Of a stretch of DNA of 64,000 bases, positions 8,698 to 17,816 are shown piece by piece. The notes beneath the pieces are model-generated. The model ran no database searches. It was given only the letters and a program-made list of their open reading frames with translations, and had not been told where the DNA came from. This DNA comes from Acidobacteriota bacterium (GTDB lineage: Bacteria; Acidobacteriota; Terriglobia; Bryobacterales; Bryobacteraceae): positions 1 to 64,000 of the forward strand of contig JAPKZA010000244.1 in the NCBI GenBank assembly GCA_026394015.1, read 5' to 3'. The stretch's first letter is position 1. Each line of letters opens with the position of its first letter. The position numbers were made by a program, and so were the translations under genes.

Positions 8698-10329
8698 ATG
8701 TTGCCAGCCCTCTTCCTCCTCAGCGCCCTCTTCGACGCCGTCCGCGCCGACGATCGCATTACTGTTGAACAACTCCTCCGCCAAAAGGCCAACCCCAATG
8801 AGGCCGACACCGACGGCTCCACTCCCCTCGCCTGGGCCGTCCTCCGCGCTAACCCAGACATCGCCAGCCTTCTCCTCCAAGCCGGAGCCGACCCCAACCG
8901 AGCCAACGAACTCGGCATCGGCCCCCTCTCCCTAGCGATCTCGAACGGCTCCGCCCCCCTAGTCACCCAACTCCTAGCCCGCGGAGCCAACCCTGACTTA
9001 GCCCGCGAGAACGGCGAGACCCCGCTCATGACCGCCGCCCGTCTCGGCCGCCCGGACATGATGAAACTCCTCCTCGCCAAAGGAGCGAAGGTCAACGCCA
9101 GCGACAGAAAGTATGGCCAAACGGCCTTGATGTGGGCCGCCGGAAACCCCGCCGCTGTCAGGCTCCTCCTCGAGTACGGAGCCGATATCCGAGCGACCAC
9201 GACGACGTGGGAGGTCAAGTACACGATCTACATCCCCACCACCGCCACCCTCGGTAAAACCGGGATCCCCTGGAATAACGAAGGAGATTACATCGCCAAG
9301 AAAGGCGGCCTCAACGCCCTCTTCTTCGCCGTCCAGAAGAACGATCTCCTGTCGGCGCAGGCCCTCCTAGCCGCCGGCCTCGACGTCAACGCTGCCTCCG
9401 CCGACGGCACGACCCCCTTGCTCGCCGCTCTCTACAAATGGGATCAACCCAAGGGCACCTTTGTCCCCGGCAAGGGAGGCCCTGCCACGGCCGGAAGCTC
9501 CCAGCGTTTCAGCCCGAATGTAGCCATGGCGAATCTTCTACTCGACCGCGGAGCGACGGTGAAAGTCGTTGACGGAGCAGGCTACACCCCGCTCCACGGA
9601 GCCGCGTTAGCGGTAGCCAAGGCCGCGCGCAGCGGCACGCGGCAGAAGGGGGCATACGGCCAAAACGCCGCCGCCCTAGCCCTAGGCACGGACACGGACG
9701 CCGCCGACAACCTGAAAGATGCGTTAGCCCTCGTCCAGCGTCTTCTCAAAGCCGGAGCCGACCCCAACCGCCAGACGGTCTACCCCACCGGAGGCCCCGC
9801 CGGCGACGTGCGAATCAACCCCGCCCCACCCGGTTCTTCGCCCATGCACATCGCCGCCAGCTCCAACAGCGTCGAACTGGTCCGCCTGCTCGCCGACAGC
9901 GGAGCCAACCCCAACCTCCATCGCAAGGACGGCCACACGCCTTTCTCCGTCGCCGTACTCGCCGCGGACATGGCCATCGTCCCCGAGATGGTACAACGAG
10001 GAGCCGAGGTGACCGCCCGTTGGAGCCCGCAAGACAAGATCCCCGATCCGGTCGAAGCGATCACTCTAGCCCGCCAAAACCAAACGATTCTCCACCTTGC
10101 CGCCATCGAAGGAAAGCCCGAACTCCTGGAGTTCCTACACTCCAAGGGTGCCTCTCTCGACGCCAAGAACGCCCAAGGAGAAACCCCGCTTGACTTAGCG
10201 GACAGTCAGGAAAGGTACCGCGAAGCGATCCAGCGTCAAGGAGCCGACGGAGACCCCGCTCTCCTCGCCAAGGTCGTTCGCAAGACCCTAGGCACCGACA
10301 CCCTCAAGCACCTCGGCAACCGCCAGTAG
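8698..10329 (+). CDS. ankyrin-repeat exported protein
   Basis: A 543-residue protein starting 4 nt after the DUF1552 stop. The first about 17 residues (MLPALFLLSALFDAVRA) look like a signal peptide. The rest is built of ankyrin repeats: DGSTPLAWAVLRANPDIASL, NGETPLMTAARLGRPDMMKL, GQTALMWAAGNPAAVRLLLE, DGTTPLLAALYKW, GYTPLHGAALAVAKA, DGHTPFSVAVLAAD and TILHLAAIEGKPELLEFL. Longer inserts interrupt the array near residues 180-205 and 255-280. It is a protein-binding scaffold by family; ankyrin proteins commonly accompany DUF1592/DUF1552 pairs in Acidobacteriota, suggesting a common periplasmic process. Confidence 0.88.
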   Translation: MLPALFLLSALFDAVRADDRITVEQLLRQKANPNEADTDGSTPLAWAVLRANPDIASLLLQAGADPNRANELGIGPLSLAISNGSAPLVTQLLARGANPDLARENGETPLMTAARLGRPDMMKLLLAKGAKVNASDRKYGQTALMWAAGNPAAVRLLLEYGADIRATTTTWEVKYTIYIPTTATLGKTGIPWNNEGDYIAKKGGLNALFFAVQKNDLLSAQALLAAGLDVNAASADGTTPLLAALYKWDQPKGTFVPGKGGPATAGSSQRFSPNVAMANLLLDRGATVKVVDGAGYTPLHGAALAVAKAARSGTRQKGAYGQNAAALALGTDTDAADNLKDALALVQRLLKAGADPNRQTVYPTGGPAGDVRINPAPPGSSPMHIAASSNSVELVRLLADSGANPNLHRKDGHTPFSVAVLAADMAIVPEMVQRGAEVTARWSPQDKIPDPVEAITLARQNQTILHLAAIEGKPELLEFLHSKGASLDAKNAQGETPLDLADSQERYREAIQRQGADGDPALLAKVVRKTLGTDTLKHLGNRQ

Positions 10330-10378
10330 CGTAGGCAGTTCAGGACCTCAATCCGATGGGCTGTACTCCCACGGCAAG

Positions 10379-10564
10379 CTGGAATCGAGACCGGTGCTCT
10401 AACGAGTTCGAGGTGTTTGTAGAGATCCAGCCAAGACATTCGTGAGTGTGGGCCCGTGCGAGGTGCTTTCTATGCCCCGCGTACAACGGGTTGTGGGACG
10501 TCAGGATTGGCTCATGATGGGCAATGCTGTTTCGCAAGTGACGGATGTCTTCCAACCGTGCATG
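10379..10564 (-). pseudogene. C-terminal fragment of an Abi-like (HEPN-type) protein
   Basis: In one reverse frame about 62 residues match the end of the Abi-like family: LEDIRHLRNSIAHHEPIL holds the RNxxxHHEP motif, followed by ECLGWISTNTSNSLEHRSRF, the usual family ending. No start codon or N-terminal domain is left. It lies next to transposase remnants, so it probably marks an eroded abortive-infection gene hit by insertion. Confidence 0.6.
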
Positions 10565-10574
10565 AAGTAAATAT

Positions 10575-10593
10575 CCCCCGGCAAAGCCGGGGG
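10575..10593. repeat. 8-bp hairpin beside the IS200 remnant
   Basis: CCCCCGGC (10575-10582), AAA, GCCGGGGG (10586-10593). Subterminal hairpins of this kind are the transposase recognition sites of IS200/IS605 elements; it could also act as a terminator. Confidence 0.55.
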
Positions 10594-10595
10594 CC

Positions 10596-10840
10596 CTACT
10601 CCTGGTTTCGAATGTCCTCGCGGATGACGGCTTCTTCTCGACCCACTGTCGAGAAGAAGTAACCGCGTGCCCAGAAGTGCTGCCCAACAAAGTTCCGCTT
10701 CCGGTCTCTGTACCCTCAAGCAACGTGAATCGCGCTCCTCCCTTTGAGGTAACCCACGACCTGCGATACCGAGTCCTTCGGCGGGATCGCAATCCTCCTG
10801 TGCACAGGGTCACATATCCATTGACCCTCATCAATTCGGC
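10596..10840 (-). pseudogene. degenerate IS200/IS605-type TnpA transposase
   Basis: Two reverse frames together read as the core of a Y1 (HUH) transposase: IPPKDSVSQVVGYLKGRSAI near 10800-10720, then RNFVGQHFWARGYFFSTVG and a stop at 10596-10598, with a frameshift between. Both catalytic motifs are lost: the HxH pair reads DPVH instead of DHVH, and the helix that carries the nucleophilic tyrosine reads IREDIRNQE where family members have Y. A hairpin follows directly. The element is inactive and its left end is not clear. Confidence 0.7.
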
Positions 10841-10922
10841 GTTCTCGTTGGTCGGCCAATCGAGGAGCGCCGAATCCCAATTTGGCCGCGGGTATTTCAT
10901 CCACGGTTAACCGAGCAAGCGA

Positions 10923-10928
10923 TAGACT
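10923..10928 (+). promoter_or_regulatory. -10 box of phoD-like gene (leaderless type)
   Basis: TAGACT lies 9 nt before the ATG at 10938, with no Shine-Dalgarno sequence between. Confidence 0.35.
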
Positions 10929-10937
10929 ATTGGCATC

Positions 10938-12452
10938 ATGCTGAATCGCCGATTCTTTCTGGCTCAATCCGGAATCTTGATCTCGTCCCTCTATTCGATA
11001 CGGGTGCCGTTGTTTGCGGCACCGAAGTTTGCGAAAGACCCGTTTTCATTGGGAGTGGCGTCGGGAGATCCGACGGCTTCGGGGATCGTGCTTTGGACTC
11101 GGTTGGCCCCGGATCCGCTGAACGGGGGCGGGATGGAGAATGCGGCGGTCGAGGTGGAGTGGCGGATCGCCGAGGATGAGAAGTTATCGAAAGGCGTTAA
11201 GAAGGGCAAGGCCGTGGCGACGCCGAATTTGGGGCATTCGGTGCATGTGGAAGTAGAAGGGCTGCGGGCGGACCGGTGGTATTGGTACCAGTTCAAGGCG
11301 GGGAACTATGCGAGCCCGGTGGGGCGGACGCGGACGATGCCGGCGGCGGGGGCGATGGTTAAGCAATTGAACTACGCGTTCGCTTCGTGCCAGCACTGGG
11401 AGGCGGGATGGTGGACGGCTTACCAGCATATGGCCGAAGAAGAGTTGGACCTGGTGGTGCATCTGGGCGACTACATTTATGAAGGCCCGGAGCGGAGCAA
11501 TGGGGTGCGGAAGCATACGGGGCCGGAGATTACGACGTTGACGCATTATCGGAATCGGCACGCGCTGTATAAGACCGACCCGATGTTACAGAAAGTGCAC
11601 CAGCGGTTCCCGTGGATTGTAACTTGGGATGACCACGAGGTGGATAACAACTACGCCGGGGATGTAGCCGAAGATAAGCAAACGCGGGCGGAATTGTTGG
11701 AGAGACGGTCCAACGCCTATCAGGCTTACTACGAGAACATGCCGCTACGGGTGAGTTCCCTGCCCCAGGGATCGGCGATGCAGTTGTACCGGGCTTTGGA
11801 TTTTGGGGCGTTGGCGCGGTTTACGGTGCTCGATACGCGGCAGTATCGGACCGATCAACCCTGTGGTGACGGGAATAAAGTGGGTTGTTTGGAGGCACTG
11901 GATCCGAAGGGGACGATACTGGGGGCAGCGCAGCGAGATTGGATGTTTGCGACGTTGGACAAGTCGCCGGCGCGTTGGAATGTGATTGCGCAACAGGTGC
12001 TGATGGCGCGGATTGACATGAAGCCGGGGCCGGAGGAGAGTTTGTCGATGGACCAGTGGAGCGGATACGATGCGGACCGGAACAGGGTGCTGGAGTTTTT
12101 AGGGAAGCGGAAACCGGCGAATCCGATTGTGATTACGGGGGATATCCATTCGAACTGGGTGGTGGATTTGAAGTTGGGTGCCGCAGTGGTGGGGACGGAG
12201 TTTGTGGGGACGTCGATTAGCAGCGGGGGCGATGGTAGCGAGACGCGAGCGACGACGGCGGCGGTTTATAGCGAGAATCCGCATTTGAAATGGTTTAATG
12301 CACAGCGGGGCTATGTGCGGTGCGCGGTTACGGCGCAGGAGTATCGGGCGGATTATCGGATTGTGCCGTACGTATCTAAGCCCGGAGCGCCCATTTCCAC
12401 GTCAACGAGTTGGACGGTAGAGAATGGGCGGACCGGGGTGAAGAAGAGCTAG
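10938..12452 (+). CDS. phoD: PhoD-family alkaline phosphatase/phosphodiesterase
   Basis: PhoD enzymes hydrolyse phosphodiesters and monoesters outside the cytoplasm and are exported folded by Tat. The N-terminus has a twin-arginine signal ([10 protein letters not shown]...), then the PhoD N-terminal beta domain ([20 protein letters not shown]) and the metallophosphatase domain with its ligand motifs [28 protein letters not shown] and TGDIHSNW. Length (504) is normal. It stands alone; its stop overlaps the stop of the convergent TonB receptor gene by four bases (CTAG). Coding strand is G-rich, unlike the same-strand genes left of 10.3 kb. Confidence 0.92.
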   Translation: MLNRRFFLAQSGILISSLYSIRVPLFAAPKFAKDPFSLGVASGDPTASGIVLWTRLAPDPLNGGGMENAAVEVEWRIAEDEKLSKGVKKGKAVATPNLGHSVHVEVEGLRADRWYWYQFKAGNYASPVGRTRTMPAAGAMVKQLNYAFASCQHWEAGWWTAYQHMAEEELDLVVHLGDYIYEGPERSNGVRKHTGPEITTLTHYRNRHALYKTDPMLQKVHQRFPWIVTWDDHEVDNNYAGDVAEDKQTRAELLERRSNAYQAYYENMPLRVSSLPQGSAMQLYRALDFGALARFTVLDTRQYRTDQPCGDGNKVGCLEALDPKGTILGAAQRDWMFATLDKSPARWNVIAQQVLMARIDMKPGPEESLSMDQWSGYDADRNRVLEFLGKRKPANPIVITGDIHSNWVVDLKLGAAVVGTEFVGTSISSGGDGSETRATTAAVYSENPHLKWFNAQRGYVRCAVTAQEYRADYRIVPYVSKPGAPISTSTSWTVENGRTGVKKS

Positions 12453-15400
12453 AAGCGGAAGCGGAGGGCTCCTTGCATCGTGCGGGGGCCTCCGATCGTC
12501 GACGTGATCACACCAGCCGTGCCCGGGCCGGCAGCCGCAAAGGTGTTGGCGGGGTTGGAAAACGTCGTCTGGTTAAATGCGTTGTAGATCTCCCAACGGA
12601 ACTCGACCGAGAAGCTCTCGGCAACCTTCGTCATCTTGGAGGCCACAAAGTCGAACTGCTGTTGACCAGGACCACGTAAGATATTGCGCCCCGAGTTGCC
12701 CCAACGGTCGAGCGAATCGGTGAACGCAGAGGTGTTGTACCAGTTGTTGAGCCGGTCCTGGGCTCGGCCGGTGCCGCGGGCATCGGCAATGCTCTTTCCC
12801 GGAGCAAAATCGAGACGAGCCGCGGCGGGTTGGGCGAAGAACGCGTTGCGGGTGGAGTTGCCGTACGCCGAGAAAGCGGACCCGCCTTGGAGAGTCGCCG
12901 CGCCGCTGAGCGACCATCCGCTCGTAGCGACCGCGAGGAAGCCGGTGCGGATCGACTTGAGGCTGGGGATTTCGAAGACGTAGGCGGCGGTGAAGCGGTG
13001 GGTCCGATCGTAGCTCGACGGGCCGCGATTGTTTTCGATGTTTGTCGCGTCGTGCTCGATGATGCCGTTATCGGAGGAGACGGTATCGAGAGACTTTTGC
13101 CAAGTGTAAGCGAACTGGCCGGTGAAGAAGCTTCCCATACGGCGACGGAAGTTGGTCTGAAGGGCGTGGTAGGAAGAAGACCCGAAGTTGCCGCGGAAGC
13201 GGAAGCCGCCGCTACGGCTGAGACCGAGATATTGGGGATCGACGAAGTAGTCGGGGCTGATGACGGCACCGGTGGAGGTGTAGATGTCAGTGAAACCGTT
13301 GACGGGTTTGACGCGGGGATCCTGGGGCTGGGTCAGATTGACGCGACCCATGAGATCGCGACCGAGAGTGCCGACGTAGCGAACGTCAAGGAGGTTACCT
13401 TTGGCGGGTTCGAACTGGAGGTTGAAGGACCACTGCTGCACGAAGGGCGTGCGGATGAAGGGGTCAATGAAAGTCATATTCTTGGCACCGAAGGGTTCGG
13501 TGGAGGGGAAAGCGGAACCGTCGGCGCGCCGCCAGCTGGGAGCCCCGGTGGCGTTGCGGGCGATGGTGACGTTGAGGGGGATTTGGAAGGGGTTGACGTT
13601 GAGAGACGGATAGGGGTTGGCCATGTCGACGGGGGCGGGGACGTTGGCATAGAAGAAGAACGGGGGCGAGAGCTGGAGGTCGCCCTTAATTGCGGCGGAA
13701 GGCCGTTCGAAGAACATGCCGTAGCCGGTGCGGAGGACGAGTTTGCGGAAGCGCTGGGGTTGCCACGCCAAGCCGAGACGGGGAGCCACATTGTTGTAGT
13801 CACTGAGCAAGGTGGATGGGGTGGACGATTTGTGGACCTGTTTGAGATCCCATTGCGTTCCCGGAGCGAGGACGAGGCCGAGTTTTGTGGGGTCGAAATT
13901 GGGTTGAAAGAAGACGCTGTTTTCGGGGACGTAGAAGCCGGGCTCGACTTTGAGGCGAGCGGCAGTGGCGTTATTGTAGTAGTTGCCGATGCGGCCATCG
14001 GCGTCGACGGGATTGCCGTAGAAGTCCCAGCGGACGCCGGCGTTGAGGGTGAGGCCGGGGCGAATCCGCCAATCGTCCTGGAGGAAGGCACCGTAGTCTT
14101 TCATTTTGAAATGGCGGCGAGTGTCGCCTTGATCGAGGTCGGAGCCGCCGCCGGAGGCACCGTGACCGGTGAAGAAGAGGACCCAGTTGTCGTAGTCGAG
14201 GTCGCCGTTGGTGCGGGCCATGTATTCGCCTTTGATGGTGGGCCGACGGAACTCGCCGCCCATGGCGAGGGTGTGTTTGCCGAGGTTCCAGGTGAGGGTG
14301 TCGGCGACGTTGATGACCCGTTGGCGGTCATAGAAGTCCCAGGCGTTGCCGATGCCGGCACCGGTGAGCTGGGTAACGATGTCGACGGTGGGCATGAGCG
14401 AGGCGAGGCCGCCGACGGCTTTTTCGATCGGATTGTAGATGCCGAGAGTCGAGTTGAAGATGTCTTTGTACTTAGAGATGCGGGTGTTGTACAGCTCGAA
14501 GAAGCCGCCGCGAAAATCGTTGACGACGCGGGGGCCGAAGGTGCGGACATCGGAAAGCGACGCGGTGTAAGAGGGGGTTTGTCCTTGGGTGGGCGAGACC
14601 GAGGAGGCGGCCCAAGGGAAGGCTTCTTCCACGTACTGGACGGACTTGATGAAGTTGAGGCGGGTGCGATGGGTGGCGGTGAAGTTGTGTTCGAGGGTTC
14701 CGTTGCCGGACCAGGAGTTAAAGAACGTGGGGAAGACTTGGACGAGGGCGCGTTCGGCACCATAGGAGGCGGTACCGGGGAGGAGTTGCATGGAGTCAGT
14801 TACGGACGGCAGGAGGAGTTGGCCATTGCGCTTGACGTTGAGCATGTTGATGGCGACGGGGTGGATGTCGGAGGGGGTAAGGCGGCGAAAGCGGAGGGCG
14901 GCGGTATCGTCGAAGAACTTGCGTTCGAGACCGGGGGTTTGATCGGCGGGGAAGGCGCGGAGGGCGGTGAGGAAGTTGGCGGCGAAGCGGGGGTTATCGC
15001 GGGCACCGGAGGCGAGCCAGCGGTTGGCGACATCGGCGATGTTGTCGCGGGTACGGACGTCGAAGTTGAGTCCGTCGGGGACGCCGGTGCGGGCGATGGC
15101 CTTGTTGGCGTAGCCGGAGAGGAAGTCAGAACGTTGTACGGAGGCGAAGAAGAAGGTTTTGTTTTTGAAGACGGGGCCGCCGAAGGTGACGCCGGTTTCG
15201 TTGCGGCGGAGGCGGGGGCGGGCGGTGCCGGCGCGATTGAGGAAGAACTCGTTGGCGTTGAACTTTTCGTTTTGGAGGTAGTGATAGGCGGAGCCGTGGA
15301 ACTGGTTGGTGCCGCTGCGGGTGATCATCTGGATGTTGGCGCCGCCGTTGCGTCCGGTGGTGGCGGAGAAGAGGGCGGTTTGTATTTCCACTACTTCCAG

Positions 15401-16066
15401 GGCGTCGAGGGGGACGTTGAGGTTGTTGCCCAGGCTTCCGTTGGCGTTCATCATGTTGGTGGTGTCGAGGCCATTGATGGAGAGGGCGTTGTTAGAGGGT
15501 CGGGCCCCGTTGACGGAAGGGTTGAGAGATTGGGCACCGTCGTCGGCTTGGCTGCCGGGCGCAGTGGCGATGTTCATGCCGCGGCCGGTGCGGTCCGGCA
15601 GGGGAGCGGAGACCCCGGCTTCGAGGACGATGAGGTGGGTGATGTTGCGGGAAGCGGTGGGGAGGCTCTGGATCTGGCTGGCGGAGAGGGTGGTGGATTG
15701 GGTGGTGCGATTGGGTTGGAGGAGATCGGCGGATTCGGTGACCTGGACTTGCTCGGAGAGGCCGCGGGTGCGGAGGGTGATTTTGAGTTGGGCGGGGGTG
15801 TTGATCGAGAGACGGGCGGTAGCGTTCGATTCTTCGAAGCCGGGGAAGCGGGCGTTGAGCTGGTAGGCGGCGCAGGGGATGGAGGGGAACGAGACGGAGC
15901 CGTCCGCGGTGGTGGAGCCGACGAGGGTTCGACCGGTGGCTTGATCGCGGAGGCGGAGGGAGGAGTTGGCGATGACACTGGCGGAGGCGTCTTCAACCGA
16001 GACGGTCAGCGAGCACTGGGCAAAAAGAGCAATGGGAAGTAAGAGTGCAATTCCAAGGCGAAGCAT
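12449..16066 (-). CDS. TonB-dependent (Oar-like) outer-membrane receptor
   Basis: A 1205-residue outer-membrane receptor. Order: signal peptide ([17 protein letters not shown]), carboxypeptidase-regulatory-like beta-sandwich (about 20-105), plug (about 120-260, with [20 protein letters not shown] and [20 protein letters not shown]), and a beta-barrel ending in the aromatic LRFRF. Such proteins probably import large ligands (oligosaccharides or peptides) with TonB/ExbBD energy; the substrate cannot be read here. TATTCT 7 nt before the start suggests a leaderless transcript. The long forward-strand ORF of 1070 codons opposite it is a shadow of its codon bias. Confidence 0.93.
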   Translation of the reverse strand: MLRLGIALLLPIALFAQCSLTVSVEDASASVIANSSLRLRDQATGRTLVGSTTADGSVSFPSIPCAAYQLNARFPGFEESNATARLSINTPAQLKITLRTRGLSEQVQVTESADLLQPNRTTQSTTLSASQIQSLPTASRNITHLIVLEAGVSAPLPDRTGRGMNIATAPGSQADDGAQSLNPSVNGARPSNNALSINGLDTTNMMNANGSLGNNLNVPLDALEVVEIQTALFSATTGRNGGANIQMITRSGTNQFHGSAYHYLQNEKFNANEFFLNRAGTARPRLRRNETGVTFGGPVFKNKTFFFASVQRSDFLSGYANKAIARTGVPDGLNFDVRTRDNIADVANRWLASGARDNPRFAANFLTALRAFPADQTPGLERKFFDDTAALRFRRLTPSDIHPVAINMLNVKRNGQLLLPSVTDSMQLLPGTASYGAERALVQVFPTFFNSWSGNGTLEHNFTATHRTRLNFIKSVQYVEEAFPWAASSVSPTQGQTPSYTASLSDVRTFGPRVVNDFRGGFFELYNTRISKYKDIFNSTLGIYNPIEKAVGGLASLMPTVDIVTQLTGAGIGNAWDFYDRQRVINVADTLTWNLGKHTLAMGGEFRRPTIKGEYMARTNGDLDYDNWVLFFTGHGASGGGSDLDQGDTRRHFKMKDYGAFLQDDWRIRPGLTLNAGVRWDFYGNPVDADGRIGNYYNNATAARLKVEPGFYVPENSVFFQPNFDPTKLGLVLAPGTQWDLKQVHKSSTPSTLLSDYNNVAPRLGLAWQPQRFRKLVLRTGYGMFFERPSAAIKGDLQLSPPFFFYANVPAPVDMANPYPSLNVNPFQIPLNVTIARNATGAPSWRRADGSAFPSTEPFGAKNMTFIDPFIRTPFVQQWSFNLQFEPAKGNLLDVRYVGTLGRDLMGRVNLTQPQDPRVKPVNGFTDIYTSTGAVISPDYFVDPQYLGLSRSGGFRFRGNFGSSSYHALQTNFRRRMGSFFTGQFAYTWQKSLDTVSSDNGIIEHDATNIENNRGPSSYDRTHRFTAAYVFEIPSLKSIRTGFLAVATSGWSLSGAATLQGGSAFSAYGNSTRNAFFAQPAAARLDFAPGKSIADARGTGRAQDRLNNWYNTSAFTDSLDRWGNSGRNILRGPGQQQFDFVASKMTKVAESFSVEFRWEIYNAFNQTTFSNPANTFAAAGPGTAGVITSTIGGPRTMQGALRFRF

Positions 16067-16073
16067 AAGCCCG

Positions 16074-16079
16074 AGAATA
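16074..16079 (-). promoter_or_regulatory. -10 box of TonB receptor gene (leaderless type)
   Basis: On the reverse strand TATTCT ends 7 nt before the ATG whose first base is 16066. No Shine-Dalgarno sequence is present. Confidence 0.5.
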
Positions 16080-16120
16080 CCGGGCCGGGGTTACTGTCGG
16101 ATGAACGATTGAAGGCGGCG

Positions 16121-16507
16121 TTATGAATTCAAGACGGCGACGGCTTGGATCTCAATTAGTGCCCCGAAGTGGAGTTCTTTGACGGGGACCACGGCGCGGG
16201 CGGGGGGTACGGGAACACCGGCGAGGAAGGCGGCGTAGGCGGCGTTGACGGCGGGCCAATGGTCGATGCTGGTGATGTAGAGCGTGACTTGCGTGAGTTC
16301 CGCGAGGGTGGCACCGGCGGCTTCGAGGATGTGCTGGATGTTCGTAAGGGTTTGGAGCGCTTGGGCGGCGACGTCACCTTCTATGAGAGTGCCTTTAGCG
16401 TCAAGGGGGAGTTGACCGGAGATGAAGAGGAGGTTACCGGCGCGGACGGCTTGGGAGTAGAAGCCGGCGGGGGGAGGGGCGGCGGGGGAGAGAATGGGCG
16501 TTTGCAT
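16121..16507 (-). CDS. RidA/YjgF family protein (cytosolic)
   Basis: A 128-residue RidA-type protein. RidA hydrolyses reactive enamine/imine intermediates formed by PLP enzymes. Family marks: GFYSQAVRAGNLLFISGQLP near the N-terminus, TNIQHILEAAGATLAELTQV in the helix, and PARAVVPVKELHFGALIEIQ, which contains the carboxylate-binding arginine and the acidic residue. It lies 8 nt downstream of a second, exported RidA-like gene on the same strand, so the two are likely co-transcribed. Confidence 0.88.
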   Translation of the reverse strand: MQTPILSPAAPPPAGFYSQAVRAGNLLFISGQLPLDAKGTLIEGDVAAQALQTLTNIQHILEAAGATLAELTQVTLYITSIDHWPAVNAAYAAFLAGVPVPPARAVVPVKELHFGALIEIQAVAVLNS

Positions 16508-16515
16508 CGCGACGG

Positions 16516-16956
16516 CTAAGCCTCCGCCATGACTTCGATTTCCACGAGGCAGCCGAAGGGGATGGCAGCGACGGCGAAGGTGGTGCGGGCGGGCGGATTT
16601 TCACCGAAGCGACCGCGGAAGACTTCGTTCATGGGGCCATAGTTGGCGATGTCCGAGAGATAGACGTTGCACTTGACGGCCTTGAGCATGGAAGAGCCGA
16701 CGTGCTTGAGATTGGCTTCGATGGAATCGAGGACCCACTTGGTTTGTTCCTGGATGGTGCCGCCGTCGATTTTCCCGGTGCCGGAGACGAAGACGAAACC
16801 GTTGGCGGTGATGACGGGGGAGTAGAGAGGCGCTTTGCCATCCTTCGGGCGGCCGTCTTTCCAATGGGCCTGCTTATTCTTTGATGGCTTGGCGATAGCG
16901 GCAGCGGGAACCGCGAGGGCTGCGGCGGCAAATAGGTTACGGCGGGAGGAAGGCAT
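16516..16956 (-). CDS. RidA-like protein with export signal
   Basis: A 146-residue member of the YjgF/RidA superfamily. Unlike its downstream neighbour it starts with a Tat-like signal (SRRNLFAAAALAVPAAAIAK). The fold is recognisable from LYSPVITANGFVFVSGTGKI, ANLKHVGSSMLKAVKCNVYL and PARTTFAVAAIPFGCLVEIE; the arginine of PAR is kept. An extracytoplasmic RidA paralogue may have another role than imine hydrolysis. It forms a two-gene unit with the gene at 16121-16507. Confidence 0.85.
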   Translation of the reverse strand: MPSSRRNLFAAAALAVPAAAIAKPSKNKQAHWKDGRPKDGKAPLYSPVITANGFVFVSGTGKIDGGTIQEQTKWVLDSIEANLKHVGSSMLKAVKCNVYLSDIANYGPMNEVFRGRFGENPPARTTFAVAAIPFGCLVEIEVMAEA

Positions 16957-16974
16957 GGGAATATGATGCCAGAT

Positions 16975-17450
16975 TTAGACGGCGTCGCGGACGGGGTTGG
17001 CGGAGGAGGTTTCCGTATTCGTGGGGATCGGCGGCGAGGCCGTAGAGTTCGCCGTATGTGGCTTTAGGGTAATGCACGAGTTCGTGGGTAGCGGCGGGGA
17101 CCAGCTTCACGGTGGGGAACTCGGCGAAGACGACTGATTTGCGTTGGGTGGTGGGTTTCGAGAAGAGGGGGACGAGACTTTGGCCTTGCGCGTGGGGGGG
17201 GTGGGAAGTTCAGTTGTTGGCCGAGGGTGGGCTTGGTATCCACGGCCTCGCAGAGCGAGTTGATGTAGAGATTCCGCGGAATGCCGGGTTCGGCGAGGAT
17301 GAGGGGGGAGTGGGTGACCTGGTCGTACCTATAGCTGGCCTTGCGCATAAGATTATGGTCGCCGAGCATTTCACCGTGATCGGCGAGGAAGACGACGACG
17401 GTGTTTTTGAGATTGATGCGGTGGAGGAGGCGGGAGAAGAGCTGTAGGTT
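16975..17450 (-). pseudogene. C-terminal remnant of a sulfatase
   Basis: Read on the reverse strand: NTVVVFLADHGEMLGDHNLM and RKASYRYDQVTHSPLILAEP belong to the C-terminal half of a type I sulfatase, followed by EAVDTKPTLGQQLN and, after a frameshift, FAEFPTVKLVPAATHELVHY and ELYGLAADPHEYGNLLRQ. The catalytic N-terminal part (Cys/Ser-x-Pro-x-Arg) is missing. The remnant is fused at about 17450 to a TonB plug fragment. Confidence 0.8.
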
Positions 17451-17454
17451 TTCG

Positions 17455-17815
17455 AAGTTGAAGGGGTTGCGTGTTTGGCCGGTCGAGCCGCGGTAGTATT
17501 CGAAGGCGCTGCCGTGGAAACGGTTCGAGCCGGAGCGGGAGACGACGGAGACCTGGGTGCCGGCCTAGCCGAATTCGGCATTGGCGACGCCGTGGGTGAC
17601 GGGGAATTCGCGGATGACGTCGATGGAGACGGGGATGGCGGAGCGACCCTGGTAGATGCCGTTGTTGGGTACGCCGTCGAGGAGGTAGTCGTTCGAAAAG
17701 GCGCGGGGTTGCCGTTGACGGTGACGCCGCCGAAATCGCGACGATTTGTTTTTGACGACACCGTCGGCGAGGAGGATGAGCTGATTAAAGCCTCGGAAGG
17801 GGAGGGAGCGGAAGC
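17455..17815 (-). pseudogene. TonB receptor plug fragment fused to the sulfatase remnant
   Basis: Reverse-strand reading: DFGGVTVNGNP, then after a frameshift NDYLLDGVPNNGIYQGRSAI, VSIDVIREFPVTHGVANAEF, a TAG (complement of 17565-17567) where Gln is expected, and AGTQVSVVSRSGSNRFHGSA plus FEYYRGSTGQTRNPFN. This is the plug of an Oar-like receptor. It begins directly after the stop of the intact receptor at 17817-21020 and runs into sulfatase sequence, so it is the product of deletion or recombination between genes. Confidence 0.8.
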
Positions 17816-17816
17816 T

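Noticed and set aside
10330..10937. Replication origin at the skew flip
   Set aside because: The sign change is of the right kind, but there is no dnaA/dnaN/gidA context, no cluster of DnaA boxes was noticed, and remnants of mobile DNA give a simpler reason.
12449..12452. CTAG shared by convergent stops (also 51808-51811)
   Set aside because: A self-complementary stop overlap is common in compact genomes and needs no special explanation.
12830..16042. 1070-codon open frame on the + strand opposite a receptor gene
   Set aside because: Its product is a low-complexity Gly/Val/Glu/Ala mixture without any domain; it is the antisense of a receptor with all expected motifs and results from codon bias. 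The same holds for long antisense frames at 17475-18863, 18867-20015, 21322-22587, 28505-29851 and 30021-31121.
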